From contig JASEJD010000002.1 in assembly GCA_030016715.1 (NCBI GenBank), positions 179,179-243,178 of the forward strand: DNA of 64,000 nucleotides, in the 5' to 3' direction. The notes beneath the pieces were generated by a model that did no database searches, was not told the origin of the DNA, and saw only the letters and a list, made by a program, of their open reading frames with translations. The DNA comes from Methanobacteriaceae archaeon (GTDB lineage: Archaea > Methanobacteriota > Methanobacteria > Methanobacteriales > Methanobacteriaceae). Shown in pieces: positions 26,627 through 36,122 of this stretch. Position 1 is the first letter of the stretch. Every line of letters starts with the position of its first letter. The position numbers were made by a program, and so were the translations under genes.

Positions 26627-28276
26627 ATGGAAAGCGAAATATATCAATGTGATGTTTTAATTATTGGATCTGGTGGAGCTGGATCACGAGCAGCGATAGA
26701 AGTTTCTAATTTTAATTTAAAACCCATAATTGTTTCAAAAGGATTATCATTCAAGTCAGGATGCACAATGATGGCTGAAGGTGGTTATAATGCAGCATTT
26801 GCATTTGTTGATGTTGATGATAGTACAGATATCCATTATCAGGATACAATAAAAGGAGGTGCTTTTCTAAATGATCCGGTACTTGCCCGGATTCTGGTGG
26901 ATGAAGCACCAGAACGCCTTATTGAATTGGAACGATTTGGAGCGTTATTTAATAGACAAAATTCTGGAAAAATAAACCAAAGACCTTTTGGAGGCCAAAC
27001 TTATCGAAGAACGTGCTTTCAGGGGGATAGAACTGGTCATGAAATGATTTTAGCTCTTAAAGAGGAGATTATACGGCGTAATATTAAGACTATTGACGAG
27101 GTAATGATAACTTCTCTTATCACTGAAGAATTCAGCGGTAATGTTATTGGAGCAGTAGGACTATGCCTTAAAAACTCTAATATGGTAATTTTTAAGGCTA
27201 AATCAGTAATATTAGCTACTGGTGGCGCTGGTCAGATATATCCAGTCACCTCCAACACTATGCAGAAAGGTGGTGATGGTTTTGCCTTAGCCTATAATGC
27301 TGGAGCAGATTTGTTGGATATGGAACAAGTTCAGTTTCATCCTACAGGTATGGTATATCCTGAATCAAGAAAAGGAGTGCTTGTAACTGAAGCAGTCCGG
27401 GCCGAGGGCGGTAAACTTCTAAACAATGAGGGTGTCAGATTCATGAAGAATTACGACCCTAGAGGTGAATTAGCAACTAGAGATGTGGTGGCCCGGGCCA
27501 TATACAATGAAATTCGTGAAGGAAGAGGAACAATAAATGGAGGAGTTTATCTTGACGTGACCCATCTTCCCGAGGAACTTATAAAAGAAAAATTGGAAAC
27601 AATGCTTCTCCAATTCCAAGATGTTGGAGTGGATATAAGAAAAGAACCAATGGAAGTAGCACCAACAGCCCATCACTTCATGGGAGGAGTTAGAATAAAT
27701 GAATACTGTGAAACAACAGTTAAAAATCTCTACGCTGCTGGTGAAGTAAGTGGAGGAGTTCACGGTGCCAACAGACTTGGTGGAAATGCACTAGCAGATA
27801 CCCAGGTTTTTGGACGAAGGGCGGGTATAGCAGCTTCAAAAAATGCTATAAAAATAAATTTTAATTTAAACCATAGTCAAATTGAAGAAGAAGAGCAAAA
27901 AATCTTAGGCCTCATAAAAGACGGCGATATATATCCTCATGAAATAAAAAAGGAATTAAAAGAATCCATGTGGAATAACGTGGCAATAATAAGAAATAAA
28001 AAAGGATTAATTTCAGTTCTATCAAAAATAAAAAATTTAAAGGCAAAATTAGGTAATATGAATGTCACCGAAGGTTCTAGTTTTAATAAAAACCTTCAAG
28101 ATGCAATAGAAGTCAAAAATATGTTGGATATGGCAGAATTAGTCACTAGATCTGCTTTGATTCGTGAGGAAAGTCGTGGTTCTCATTTTAGAGAAGATTA
28201 TCCAGAAACTTTGGATAAATGGAAAAGAAGTATAATAATGAACAAAAACAGAGAAGTAAGGTATATAAAAAGATAA
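26627..28276 (+). CDS. tfrA: Thiol:fumarate reductase flavoprotein subunit / FAD-dependent fumarate reductase
   Basis: This 549-residue protein belongs to the succinate dehydrogenase/fumarate reductase flavoprotein family. The FAD site is DVLIIGSGGAG at the N-terminus. Catalytic segments include HPTGMVYPES, VTEAVRAEGGKLLNN and TAHHFMGGVRINEYC, with AGEVSGGVHGANRLGGNALAD near the FAD. In Methanobacteriales TfrA uses coenzymes M and B to reduce fumarate, giving succinate and the heterodisulfide. The partner TfrB is not adjacent, which is normal. I chose ATG 26627 because the protein then begins like known TfrA; an ATG at 26606 has no SD. Confidence 0.88.
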   Translation: MESEIYQCDVLIIGSGGAGSRAAIEVSNFNLKPIIVSKGLSFKSGCTMMAEGGYNAAFAFVDVDDSTDIHYQDTIKGGAFLNDPVLARILVDEAPERLIELERFGALFNRQNSGKINQRPFGGQTYRRTCFQGDRTGHEMILALKEEIIRRNIKTIDEVMITSLITEEFSGNVIGAVGLCLKNSNMVIFKAKSVILATGGAGQIYPVTSNTMQKGGDGFALAYNAGADLLDMEQVQFHPTGMVYPESRKGVLVTEAVRAEGGKLLNNEGVRFMKNYDPRGELATRDVVARAIYNEIREGRGTINGGVYLDVTHLPEELIKEKLETMLLQFQDVGVDIRKEPMEVAPTAHHFMGGVRINEYCETTVKNLYAAGEVSGGVHGANRLGGNALADTQVFGRRAGIAASKNAIKINFNLNHSQIEEEEQKILGLIKDGDIYPHEIKKELKESMWNNVAIIRNKKGLISVLSKIKNLKAKLGNMNVTEGSSFNKNLQDAIEVKNMLDMAELVTRSALIREESRGSHFREDYPETLDKWKRSIIMNKNREVRYIKR

Positions 28277-28374
28277 ATATTCTATAATTTAATTTTTAGA
28301 TACACTTAAATTCTTATTAAAAATTGTTGTTGCCAATATTTTTATTCAAATAGTAAATTTCAAGAGGAAAATCT

Positions 28375-29328
28375 ATGGTCCGCCATCGATTCATTGTTTT
28401 AATATTAATTTTTTTTATTTGCTTGTTGGGATTATGGCAAGTTAACATGTCCAATGATTCCGAAACTATAAGAGTAGGTTACTTGCCATGTGACCATTCA
28501 GCTGCTTTATTTATAGCTGAAGCTAATAAAACTTTCGAAAAAAATGGTCTAAATGTTAAATCAACCCAATTATCAACAGGTTCTGAGATTATTAACGCTC
28601 TATCCAGTGGTAAATTAGATTTAGGCTATGTGGGAATCACTCCCGCACTTCAAGCAATCAGTAAAGGTGTTCCTATAAAAATTGTAGGTGCAGTAAATCT
28701 GGAGGGTACGGGTATAGTAGTTCAAGAAAATTCTAAAATTCAAAAAATAACAGATTTAAAGGGTAAAACCATAGCAACACCTGGTTTAAGTTCAATTCAG
28801 CACACTCTACTACTCTATGAATTGAAGAAATATAATCTCACATCAAATGATTTAGATATTGTGCCAATGAACATATATATGATCCCATCTGCTCTTGCTG
28901 CAGTTAAAATTGATGCTTATATAGCATACGAACCATTTGTATCCATATCTCGCTATAGAAATACAGGTAAAGTTATGATGTTCTCTGGAGAAATAATGAA
29001 AAATCATCCTTGCTGTGTGATTGTTGCTAGAGACGATTTTATCCAGAAAAATCCAACCAGGTTAAAAAAATTTTTAATCATTCATAATAAAACCACAAAT
29101 TATGTTAAGTCTCATACTGAAGAGTCTGCAAGTATGGTTTCTAAACAAATAATCTCCAATATTGAAGTGGAAAAACTAGCCATGAAGAATGTTAAATATG
29201 TTTCTTTATTGGATGAGGAATTCCAGCAAAGTGTAATGAATTTCATGATAATGGAAAATAGTTTAGGAAATCTTAATAAAACACTATTGCAAGAACAAAT
29301 ATTCGATACTAGGTTCTTAGGTGTTTAA
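28375..29328 (+). CDS. ABC importer substrate-binding protein (NMT1/SsuA type)
   Basis: This 317-residue protein has an N-terminal signal anchor (FIVLILIFFICLLGLW) and then a two-lobe binding domain with VGYLPCDHSAALFIAEAN and GYVGITPALQAISKGVPIKIVGAV. That is typical of the sulfonate/taurine/nitrate/thiamine-precursor class. The ligand cannot be told from sequence. SD GAGGAAAA precedes ATG 28375. Its stop lies just before the permease start (RBS overlapping the end of the gene), so binding protein, permease and ATPase form one operon. Because the permease is interrupted, the importer is probably not functional. Confidence 0.88.
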   Translation: MVRHRFIVLILIFFICLLGLWQVNMSNDSETIRVGYLPCDHSAALFIAEANKTFEKNGLNVKSTQLSTGSEIINALSSGKLDLGYVGITPALQAISKGVPIKIVGAVNLEGTGIVVQENSKIQKITDLKGKTIATPGLSSIQHTLLLYELKKYNLTSNDLDIVPMNIYMIPSALAAVKIDAYIAYEPFVSISRYRNTGKVMMFSGEIMKNHPCCVIVARDDFIQKNPTRLKKFLIIHNKTTNYVKSHTEESASMVSKQIISNIEVEKLAMKNVKYVSLLDEEFQQSVMNFMIMENSLGNLNKTLLQEQIFDTRFLGV

Positions 29329-29994
29329 CATGAAGAAGACAATTTATTCGCTGGTTTTACCTATTCTAATTATTTTTGTATGGGCAATTTTAACCACGTT
29401 CACGGGTTACATACCGGAATATATTTTGCCCAGTCCTAATGAGGTATTCCAATCTTTTTTTGAACTAATTTATAACGGTATTTTATTAGAAGCCACTCTA
29501 TATACCTTGACACAAGTTTTTTTTGGTCTGATTGTGTCTGCTGCGGTTGCCATTCCCTTGGGCATATTAATGGGATGGTCAGCTAAGGTTGAAGGGTTGC
29601 TAAAATTAATAGTTGGAATTTTAAGACCTATCCCTCCAATAGCATGGATACCTTTCGCAATTTTATGGTTGGGGATTGGATTAACTTCTTCTATTTTCAT
29701 TATTTTTTTAGGGAGTGTTTTTCCCATATTAATTAATACTATAGATGGTGTTAAAAGGATCGATCCAGTTTTAACCGAGGTTGCTTATACTTTAGGCGCA
29801 ACTGAATTTCAAACCATCAGAAAAGTTGTAATGCCTGCCGCATTACCAAGTATCATAACTGGTCTTAAAATAGGTGTGGGGATTGGTCTAATGTGCACTG
29901 TGGCTGCAGAAATGATAGGATCTAACAATGGCTTAGGCTATATTATAGTTAAATACGAAACATTTTTAACTAATGAAGTGAATAATCAATATTC

Positions 29995-30477
29995 ATGAGC
30001 AGAAATCCTTCCATGAAAGTTAAGAAATGGATTACAAGTGAAGAACTCAAAAAAAGAATCAAAGACAAGGAAAAAGATGTTAAAGTTTTAAACCGAATGC
30101 ATTTCATTAATTATCTTTATAGTGGTTGCAGTGTACCTGAAGCAAGTGAAAAATTAGGAATAACAAAAGTTACAGGCTATAATTGGCTGGAAAGATGGAA
30201 CCAAGATGGATATGAAGGTCTAATCCCTCGCTTTGCTGGAGGAAGACCATCCAAACTAACAGACTACCAAAAAATTCAATTAAAAGAATTATTAACTAAA
30301 AGAGATGATTGGACCACTAAAGAAATCCGGAACCTAATTTATCAGCGATTTCAGGTTGAATATAGTCTGAAACAAGTGCGTTTCATCCTAAGAGATCTGG
30401 GGCTTAAATATGGAAAACCCTATCCTCAAGACTATAGAAGACCCCGAGATGCTGAAAAACAGTTAAAAAAAACATAA
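29995..30477 (+). CDS. IS630 transposase, N-terminal helix-turn-helix part
   Basis: This 160-residue product has a helix-turn-helix of the IS630/winged type (GCSVPEASEKLGITKVTGYNW) and the second DNA-binding part around WTTKEIRNLI and YSLKQVRFILRDLG. It ends at 30477 just after an eight-A run (30465-30472). The catalytic part continues in the -1 frame, which is open from the A run onward. The two pieces are therefore probably joined by -1 ribosomal or transcriptional slippage. This part recognises the inverted repeats. Confidence 0.85.
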   Translation: MSRNPSMKVKKWITSEELKKRIKDKEKDVKVLNRMHFINYLYSGCSVPEASEKLGITKVTGYNWLERWNQDGYEGLIPRFAGGRPSKLTDYQKIQLKELLTKRDDWTTKEIRNLIYQRFQVEYSLKQVRFILRDLGLKYGKPYPQDYRRPRDAEKQLKKT

Positions 30478-30485
30478 AACAATCA

Positions 30486-31001
30486 ATGCAGAATAAACCG
30501 GATATAATAGGGTTTTTCGATGAATTTTCACCACAAAGCACAGCCAACACACAAAGATTGTGGTCCACCACCAAACCCGTGATAACTAAAAACACCACCA
30601 AAACACGTGCCAACACCTTCGGCTTCTACGCTATAAAAGGACACAGCACAATAAACTTCAAAAAACATTCACGAAAAGAAGATATCATCGATTTCCTGAA
30701 ACAAATAAGAACCCTAAATCCTTATGGCCGTATAATGATAATCCTAGACAACTTCCGATCACACCATGCCCAACTAACCAAAGAAACAGCAGCTAAACTC
30801 AACATCGACCTAGTATTCCTACCACCATACTCACCACACCTAAATCCTATAGAATTCATATGGAAAACCATAAAAAGAGAACTATCACCAAAATTCATAA
30901 AAACAAAAGAAATAATGCAAGAACTAATCCAAGAAAACTTCAAAAAATGCGTAAAATCATTAAGCTACGCCAAAAAATGGATAGAAAAATTTCTAAAATA
31001 A
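30486..31001 (+). CDS. IS630 transposase, C-terminal DDE catalytic part
   Basis: This 171-residue product carries the full DDE triad of the family: Asp in IGFFDEFSPQ, Asp in IMIILDNFRSHH, and Glu in PHLNPIEFIWKTIKRE. The frame is open upstream back to the A run at 30465, so a slip there would make one protein of about 336 residues. The ATG at 30486 has no SD, which argues for fusion rather than separate translation. All catalytic residues are intact, so the element may still be mobile. Confidence 0.85.
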   Translation: MQNKPDIIGFFDEFSPQSTANTQRLWSTTKPVITKNTTKTRANTFGFYAIKGHSTINFKKHSRKEDIIDFLKQIRTLNPYGRIMIILDNFRSHHAQLTKETAAKLNIDLVFLPPYSPHLNPIEFIWKTIKRELSPKFIKTKEIMQELIQENFKKCVKSLSYAKKWIEKFLK

Positions 31002-31143
31002 GTAAAAAAAGATATGTAATTAACTATATATTAACTTCAACTAGCATGTTAGATACTGGATCGGCTATTGTAGGAATGTTAACCATTGGAATTATTGGTT
31101 TGGGTCTAGATTACATCTTTAAAAGTTTTGAGAGAGATTTTAG

Positions 31144-31881
31144 ATGATAACTTTAAAAAATGTTTTTAAAACATTTGATCATAATGGAAAAACATTGGAA
31201 ATTTTGAATGATATAAATCTTAAAGTTATTGATGGAGAATTCTTATGTATATTGGGACCTTCTGGCTGTGGTAAAACTACTCTGCTACGTATGATGGCAG
31301 GATTGGATATGCCTACCAGTGGAGAAATTATAGAAGGTGATAAAGTAGTAAGAAAACCCACCAGATCCAGAGGTTTTGTTTTTCAACAATATTCACTATT
31401 TCCTTGGTTGAATGTAGTGGATAATGTTAGTTTTGGTTTGGAATTAAGAGGCATCGATAGAGAAGAACGTTATAGAAAGTCCCGTGAATATTTGAAAATG
31501 GTAGGATTACTTCCATTTCAACATAGTTATCCCCAAGAACTTTCAGGGGGTATGAAGCAGAGAGTAGCAATAGCTAGGTGCCTTGTAAATAAACCTAATA
31601 TTTTATTGATGGATGAACCTTTTTCTGCATTGGATGTCCAAACTAGAGAAAAATTGCAAGTGGAACTTGTAAAAATTTGGGAAAACGAGAAAAAAACTAT
31701 AGTATTTGTAACCCACTCCGTTGATGAGGCAGTATTCTTAGCAGATCGAATTGTGGTATTAAGCAAATCTCCGGGACTTATAATTGAAAATGTTCCAATC
31801 AAACTAAAAAGAGTACGAGATAGAAATTCATATGAATTTTTAGATGTAAAAAAGGATATAATCCAACTACTGAATGATTAA
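31144..31881 (+). CDS. ABC importer ATP-binding protein (SsuB/TauB type)
   Basis: This 245-residue ATPase has Walker A GPSGCGKTTL, the Q-loop in VFQQYSLFPWL, signature LSGGMKQRVAIARCL, Walker B ILLMDEPFSALD and switch His in VTHSVDEA. It is the normal third member of an NMT1-type importer. The ATG overlaps the permease stop codon in the arrangement ATGA, so translation was coupled to the permease before the insertion. It is intact, although its permease is not. Confidence 0.93.
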   Translation: MITLKNVFKTFDHNGKTLEILNDINLKVIDGEFLCILGPSGCGKTTLLRMMAGLDMPTSGEIIEGDKVVRKPTRSRGFVFQQYSLFPWLNVVDNVSFGLELRGIDREERYRKSREYLKMVGLLPFQHSYPQELSGGMKQRVAIARCLVNKPNILLMDEPFSALDVQTREKLQVELVKIWENEKKTIVFVTHSVDEAVFLADRIVVLSKSPGLIIENVPIKLKRVRDRNSYEFLDVKKDIIQLLND

Positions 31882-31900
31882 TATAATTATTTTAAAGTAA

Positions 31901-32587
31901 TTATAAGCCAATGCTTTCCATGAAAAAATTTTTATCAGTCAGATCATCCATTATGTAATCTGCTCCACTTTTTAAAAGTTCTTCAGAATTGTATCGACCT
32001 GTGGCAACGCCAATGGTTCTTGCACCGACTTTTTTACCAGCAGCAACATCTAGTGGAGTGTCTCCAATAACGAAAATTTTTTCTTCCTTAAAATTGAACT
32101 TGGCTATGGCTAATTTAATTGCTTTTTTAACCAGTAACGCACGTTCAGCATAGTCGCTTCCAAATCCGCCAAAAGGAAAATATTGATCTAAAGCGACTCT
32201 ATTCAATTTAGCATAGGCTATGGGTTCTAAATTTCCAGTAGTTAGTCCTAAAAGAACATTCTCATCTTTTAATATATCCAATAACTTTTTAGTTCCATCA
32301 AGTGCTATAACATTTTCTAAATGCACGTTTTTTAGATAATACTGGATCATGTATTCCAAACAATTCTGAAAATTCTTTTCTATAGTTCTTTCGCTGAATC
32401 CTCCTAATTCGAGGACTTCTCTTAAAATTTGAGGGTCAGTTTTTCCAGCATAATTTATCCCACTTATATCTTCATACATACCATAGAACTTTTTTACTGC
32501 ATGTACAAATGCTTGATAATGGCAACGGGCACCTCTAACCAATGTTCCATCTACATCGAAAAGTGTTAAAATATCATTATTCCCCAT
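31901..32587 (-). CDS. HAD family hydrolase (phosphoglycolate phosphatase-like)
   Basis: This 228-residue haloacid dehalogenase-type phosphatase has motif I FDVDGTLVRG, motif II LTTGN, a motif III Lys region and motif IV VIGDTPLDVAAGKKVGA. The helical cap between residues 15 and 85 matches subfamily I (phosphoglycolate phosphatase, beta-phosphoglucomutase). The substrate is unknown. SD GGAGG lies seven bases before the ATG. It lies 15 bases after the deaminase gene, so the two are probably co-transcribed, which hints at nucleoside or nucleotide salvage. Confidence 0.85.
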   Translation of the reverse strand: MGNNDILTLFDVDGTLVRGARCHYQAFVHAVKKFYGMYEDISGINYAGKTDPQILREVLELGGFSERTIEKNFQNCLEYMIQYYLKNVHLENVIALDGTKKLLDILKDENVLLGLTTGNLEPIAYAKLNRVALDQYFPFGGFGSDYAERALLVKKAIKLAIAKFNFKEEKIFVIGDTPLDVAAGKKVGARTIGVATGRYNSEELLKSGADYIMDDLTDKNFFMESIGL

Positions 32588-32602
32588 TAAGTATCCTCCA
32601 GC

Positions 32603-33895
32603 TCATGCTTTAGACAGAAGGTCTTCTGATTCATTTTCAGCAAGTTCTATAACCGCTGATTCTTCAAGGGTTAGGACTTCTTTATTTTTCATTAGTATTT
32701 CCCCATTACATATAACTGTGTTAACATTCGAACCATTAGCAGCATAAACTAAATGTGAAACAGGATGTCTATATGGTGTTAGATTCACAGATTTCATATC
32801 TAAAAGCACTAAATCAGCTTTTTTACCTACTTCAATACTTCCTATTTCATCTTCGAGTTTCAATGCTTTGGCACCGTTAATAGTGGACATTTCAAATACT
32901 TTAGATGCATTTAAAGCGGTTGGACTAAGTTTATGTACTTTTTGTAGAAGTGAGGCTATTTTCATTTCTTCTATCATATCCAGATTATTGTTTGACGCTG
33001 CACCGTCTGTACCTAATGATACACAAATTCCACTTTTAATTAATTTACTCACTGGTGATATTCCCGATGCTAATTTCATATTGCTAGTTGGATTATGAGA
33101 TATTTTAACATCATTTTCTTTTATAATTTTTATTTCATCATCTGAAAGCCATACTGCATGAGCTGCTACAACATCTTCTCCTAAAAATCCAATATCATTC
33201 AAATATTCAAAGGGCCTCTTTTCATGGGATTCAATAATCTGGTCTACTTCTTTTTGTGTTTCACTGACATGGATGTGAATTTGAACACCATACTGGTCTG
33301 CTTTTTTACGTACCTCTTCAAGCAGTTCAGTAGAACAAGTGTATGGTGTGTGAGGGCCAAATGCAACTTTAACACGCCCATCTGCTGTGTTGTGACAATT
33401 TTTTATTAGCTTTATGCTTTTTTTGAATTCATTTTTTCTTTTTTCTTCGTCAAATAGATCTATCATGCCATGGGATAACACCGATCGTATCCCTGCTTCT
33501 TCTACTGCCTTGGCAGCATGTTCCATAAAAAAGTACATATCATTGAAAGTGGTGGTACCTGATTTGATCATTTCCAAACAACCTAACAAAGTACCAGCAT
33601 ATCCATGATCTCCATTAAGATGAGCCTCTAGGGGCCACATATGCTCCTTAAGCCATATATCAATAGGTAAATCATCAGCAAGACCTCTCATTAAAGTCAT
33701 CATGATATGGGTGTGGGTGTTAATTAAACCGGGCATTAATACTTTTTTATCACCATTAATGATTTCATCAGCATCTTTTGAATTTAATTTATCGTTAATT
33801 GCAGTGATTCGGTCATTTTCAATCAGTACTGATCCTTTTTTTAATTCTCCACCCAATATTGTCACATCTTTGATTAAAATGCTTTTATTTTCCAT
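32603..33895 (-). CDS. dadD: 5'-deoxyadenosine deaminase / S-adenosylhomocysteine deaminase family amidohydrolase
   Basis: This 430-residue amidohydrolase has metal-binding NTHTH near residue 61, a zinc His in QIHIHVSETQ, and a further HAVWLSDDE and GTDGAASNNNLDM for the final ligands. This pattern is that of the MTA/SAH deaminase group. In methanogens the group includes DadD, which deaminates 5'-deoxyadenosine formed by radical SAM enzymes, and also accepts SAH and methylthioadenosine. The symbol is by family; substrate preference cannot be read directly. GGTG precedes the ATG. Confidence 0.85.
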   Translation of the reverse strand: MENKSILIKDVTILGGELKKGSVLIENDRITAINDKLNSKDADEIINGDKKVLMPGLINTHTHIMMTLMRGLADDLPIDIWLKEHMWPLEAHLNGDHGYAGTLLGCLEMIKSGTTTFNDMYFFMEHAAKAVEEAGIRSVLSHGMIDLFDEEKRKNEFKKSIKLIKNCHNTADGRVKVAFGPHTPYTCSTELLEEVRKKADQYGVQIHIHVSETQKEVDQIIESHEKRPFEYLNDIGFLGEDVVAAHAVWLSDDEIKIIKENDVKISHNPTSNMKLASGISPVSKLIKSGICVSLGTDGAASNNNLDMIEEMKIASLLQKVHKLSPTALNASKVFEMSTINGAKALKLEDEIGSIEVGKKADLVLLDMKSVNLTPYRHPVSHLVYAANGSNVNTVICNGEILMKNKEVLTLEESAVIELAENESEDLLSKA

Positions 33896-34048
33896 GATAA
33901 CACCGATTTCTTTAAAGACTTTAGACTCTAGACTCCTTATTATATTAGAGGTAATATTAAATTGTTAATGTTATAAATTTTTATAAAATAATTGGAAAAA
34001 TTATGAAATTTTCTAGTAAATCTTTCAAATTATTAGTGAGGGAGTATA

Positions 34049-34909
34049 ATGAAGTTAAGAATTGCCCTACCATCCAAGGGAAGAATTAGCGATCCTGCTG
34101 TTAAACTTTTAGGAAAGGCAGGAATAGGTTTAATGGATACAACAAACAGAAAATTATTTTCAAAAACATATGATGCGGATATAGGTGTTATGTTTACTCG
34201 TGCTGCTGATATTCCAGAATTTGTGGAAGATGGTGCTGCAGATTTAGGAATAACTGGATTAGATCTCATTGGAGAAAAAGAAGCGGATGTAGAGATACTC
34301 GAGGATCTGAATTTTGGACGAGCTAAACTAGTTTTAGCAGCTCCGGAAGATTCTGATATCAATGATATAGATGATATAAAAAATGGAGCCGTTGTAGCAT
34401 CAGAATTTCCCCATTTAACAGAAAATTTTCTTAAAGAAAAAGGAATTAATGCTAAAATTGTAGAGCTCAGTGGGTCAACTGAAATAGCACCTTTTATAGG
34501 TGTAGCTGATATTATTGCTGATTTAACCAGTACCGGAACTACTCTAAAAATGAATCATTTAAAGATTATTGAAACAATTGTTGAAAGTTCTGTAAAACTT
34601 ATCGCTAATAAAAATAGTTATAATAAAAAGAAAGAAAAGATAGAGGCAGTAAGAACGGGTATTAAAGGAGTTATTGATGCTGAAGGAAAAAAACTTGTTA
34701 TGATGAATGTGGATGAAAAGCATCTTGTTGCTATAAAAGATGCTATGCCCGGATTAACTGGACCTACAGTATCACAAGTCTTATCCAATAATGGTGTGGT
34801 AGCAGTTCATGCTGTGGTAGATGAAAGAGAAGTTTTTAATCTAGTTAATAAGTTGAAAATGATAGGTGCTAGGGACATACTAGTGGTTCCAATTGAAAGA
34901 ATTATATAA
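34049..34909 (+). CDS. hisG: ATP phosphoribosyltransferase, long form
   Basis: This 286-residue enzyme catalyses the first step of histidine synthesis, ATP plus PRPP to phosphoribosyl-ATP. It begins MKLRIALPSKGRISDPA and contains the PRPP loop region DLTSTGTTL near residue 160. The C-terminal third (about 210-286) is the HisG_C regulatory domain that binds histidine, so it is the long, self-sufficient form that does not need HisZ. SD GAGGGAG lies six bases before the ATG. It is not linked to other his genes here except hisH 20 kb away. Confidence 0.95.
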   Translation: MKLRIALPSKGRISDPAVKLLGKAGIGLMDTTNRKLFSKTYDADIGVMFTRAADIPEFVEDGAADLGITGLDLIGEKEADVEILEDLNFGRAKLVLAAPEDSDINDIDDIKNGAVVASEFPHLTENFLKEKGINAKIVELSGSTEIAPFIGVADIIADLTSTGTTLKMNHLKIIETIVESSVKLIANKNSYNKKKEKIEAVRTGIKGVIDAEGKKLVMMNVDEKHLVAIKDAMPGLTGPTVSQVLSNNGVVAVHAVVDEREVFNLVNKLKMIGARDILVVPIERII

Positions 34910-35000
34910 AAAATTAATAATTGTTTATTAATACCATTTAATCAGATTCTTCATTCAATAAATAGTTATTAGTAATTAGGATAACAAAAATAATTAAATC

Positions 35001-36122
35001 ATGTCATATTTTTCATTAATTCTTAAAAACCCATTTAGAAATAAAACCCGGACTTCTCTAGCAATAATAGGAATTGCAATTGGAATTGCCACTATAGTGG
35101 CTTTAGGCCTTATAACTGGCGGTCTTAAAGCGTCTACTGAGACCACTCTAAAAGAAGGCGGAGCTGAAATTACAGTTCTACAGAACAACTCCGGACAGTT
35201 CATGAATGGACGTATTGATAAAGATCGCGTGTCTGAAATCAAGGAAATAGACGGAGTTAAGGATACGGCAGGTATTGTAAGAGCTCAAGTTGAAGTACCA
35301 GGTGTAGATTTTCCTTTCCCGATAACCGGTATTGAAGTAGAAAAGTTGATCCTAGCCAATGTTGACCAAGTGAACGGAACAAGATTTTCTAATGGCAGTG
35401 ATAATGAGATTATTATTGGTAAAACTGCATCTCAAACTCTTAATAAAGGGATTGGGGATACCGTGGTTCTTTTTGGCAAGGATTTCAAAATCACTGGAAT
35501 TTTTGAAACTGGAAGTTTCATCCAGGATGCTGGGGCTTACATGTCTTTAGATACTCTTCAAAACCTTACGTCTCGTGAAGGAGAAGTAAGCATGATCTAT
35601 GTCAAAATTAACGAAGATGCTAATATCACTCAGGTTAGTCAAAGTATTGAAGATGCTTATCCTAATGAATTAACAACAACTACAGCCATGGCCCAAGCAA
35701 GTAGAATTAATACTGGTCTGAGTGCAATAGACACTGCTACATGGGCTATTTCACTACTGGCAATTATAATTGGAGGTATAGGTGTTATAAACACCATGAT
35801 AATGTCAGTATATGAAAGAACCCGTGAAATCGGGGTTTTAAAGGCAGTGGGGTGGAAAGGTAGAAGAATATTGGGAATGATTTTGGGTGAAGCTATTGTT
35901 TTAACTTTAATTGCAGGGATTGTAGGCTCGATAATGGGAATTATTGCAGTAGAGGTTTTATTATCAATTTCCCCCACTACTAGCTTCATTGAACCTGTTT
36001 TTTCACTAGACATATTTATTAGAGCATTTGGTATTGCATTCTTAGTGGGTATAATAGGTGGTTTGTATCCTGCTTACCGGGCTTCAAAACTAGCCCCAAC
36101 CGAGGCGTTGCGTTATGAATAA
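35001..36122 (+). CDS. MacB-type ABC transporter permease
   Basis: This 373-residue protein has the FtsX/MacB layout. One N-terminal helix (SLAIIGIAIGIATIVALG) is followed by an extracytoplasmic MacB_PCD domain of about 200 residues and three C-terminal helices. It includes the conserved SVYERTREIGVLKAVGWKGRRI cytoplasmic segment and a [17 protein letters not shown] end. This class moves lipids, peptides or lipoproteins by mechanotransmission rather than importing. It overlaps its ATPase gene by eight bases. Confidence 0.9.
   Translation: MSYFSLILKNPFRNKTRTSLAIIGIAIGIATIVALGLITGGLKASTETTLKEGGAEITVLQNNSGQFMNGRIDKDRVSEIKEIDGVKDTAGIVRAQVEVPGVDFPFPITGIEVEKLILANVDQVNGTRFSNGSDNEIIIGKTASQTLNKGIGDTVVLFGKDFKITGIFETGSFIQDAGAYMSLDTLQNLTSREGEVSMIYVKINEDANITQVSQSIEDAYPNELTTTTAMAQASRINTGLSAIDTATWAISLLAIIIGGIGVINTMIMSVYERTREIGVLKAVGWKGRRILGMILGEAIVLTLIAGIVGSIMGIIAVEVLLSISPTTSFIEPVFSLDIFIRAFGIAFLVGIIGGLYPAYRASKLAPTEALRYE

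Larger units (their letters stand above)
29946..31026 (+). mobile_element. IS630-family insertion sequence
   Basis: The element is 1,081 bp, flanked by TA on both sides (29944-29945 and 31027-31028), the target duplication of IS630/Tc1-type elements. The ends are imperfect inverted repeats: TAGTTAAATAC on the left and TAGTTAATTAC when the right end is reversed, with weaker matching continuing to about 29 bases. It encodes a helix-turn-helix part and a DDE part in two overlapping phases. The right half is rich in AC dinucleotides, unlike the surrounding genes, which suggests acquisition from elsewhere. The clean junctions point to a recent insertion. Confidence 0.88.
29330..31147 (+). pseudogene. 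ABC importer permease split by an IS630-type element
   Basis: The 5' part (29330-29945) encodes an SsuC/TauC-like permease up to the GLGYII segment after the EAA-type loop. The remainder (31029-31147) encodes TSTSMLDTGSAIVGM through FKSFERDFR. Removing the element and one TA restores an unbroken frame reading GLGYIILTSTSML across the junction, giving a permease of about 247 residues. The interrupted frame instead runs into the element and stops at 29998. SD AGGTG lies six bases before ATG 29330. The insertion removes the last one to two membrane helices. Confidence 0.9.
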
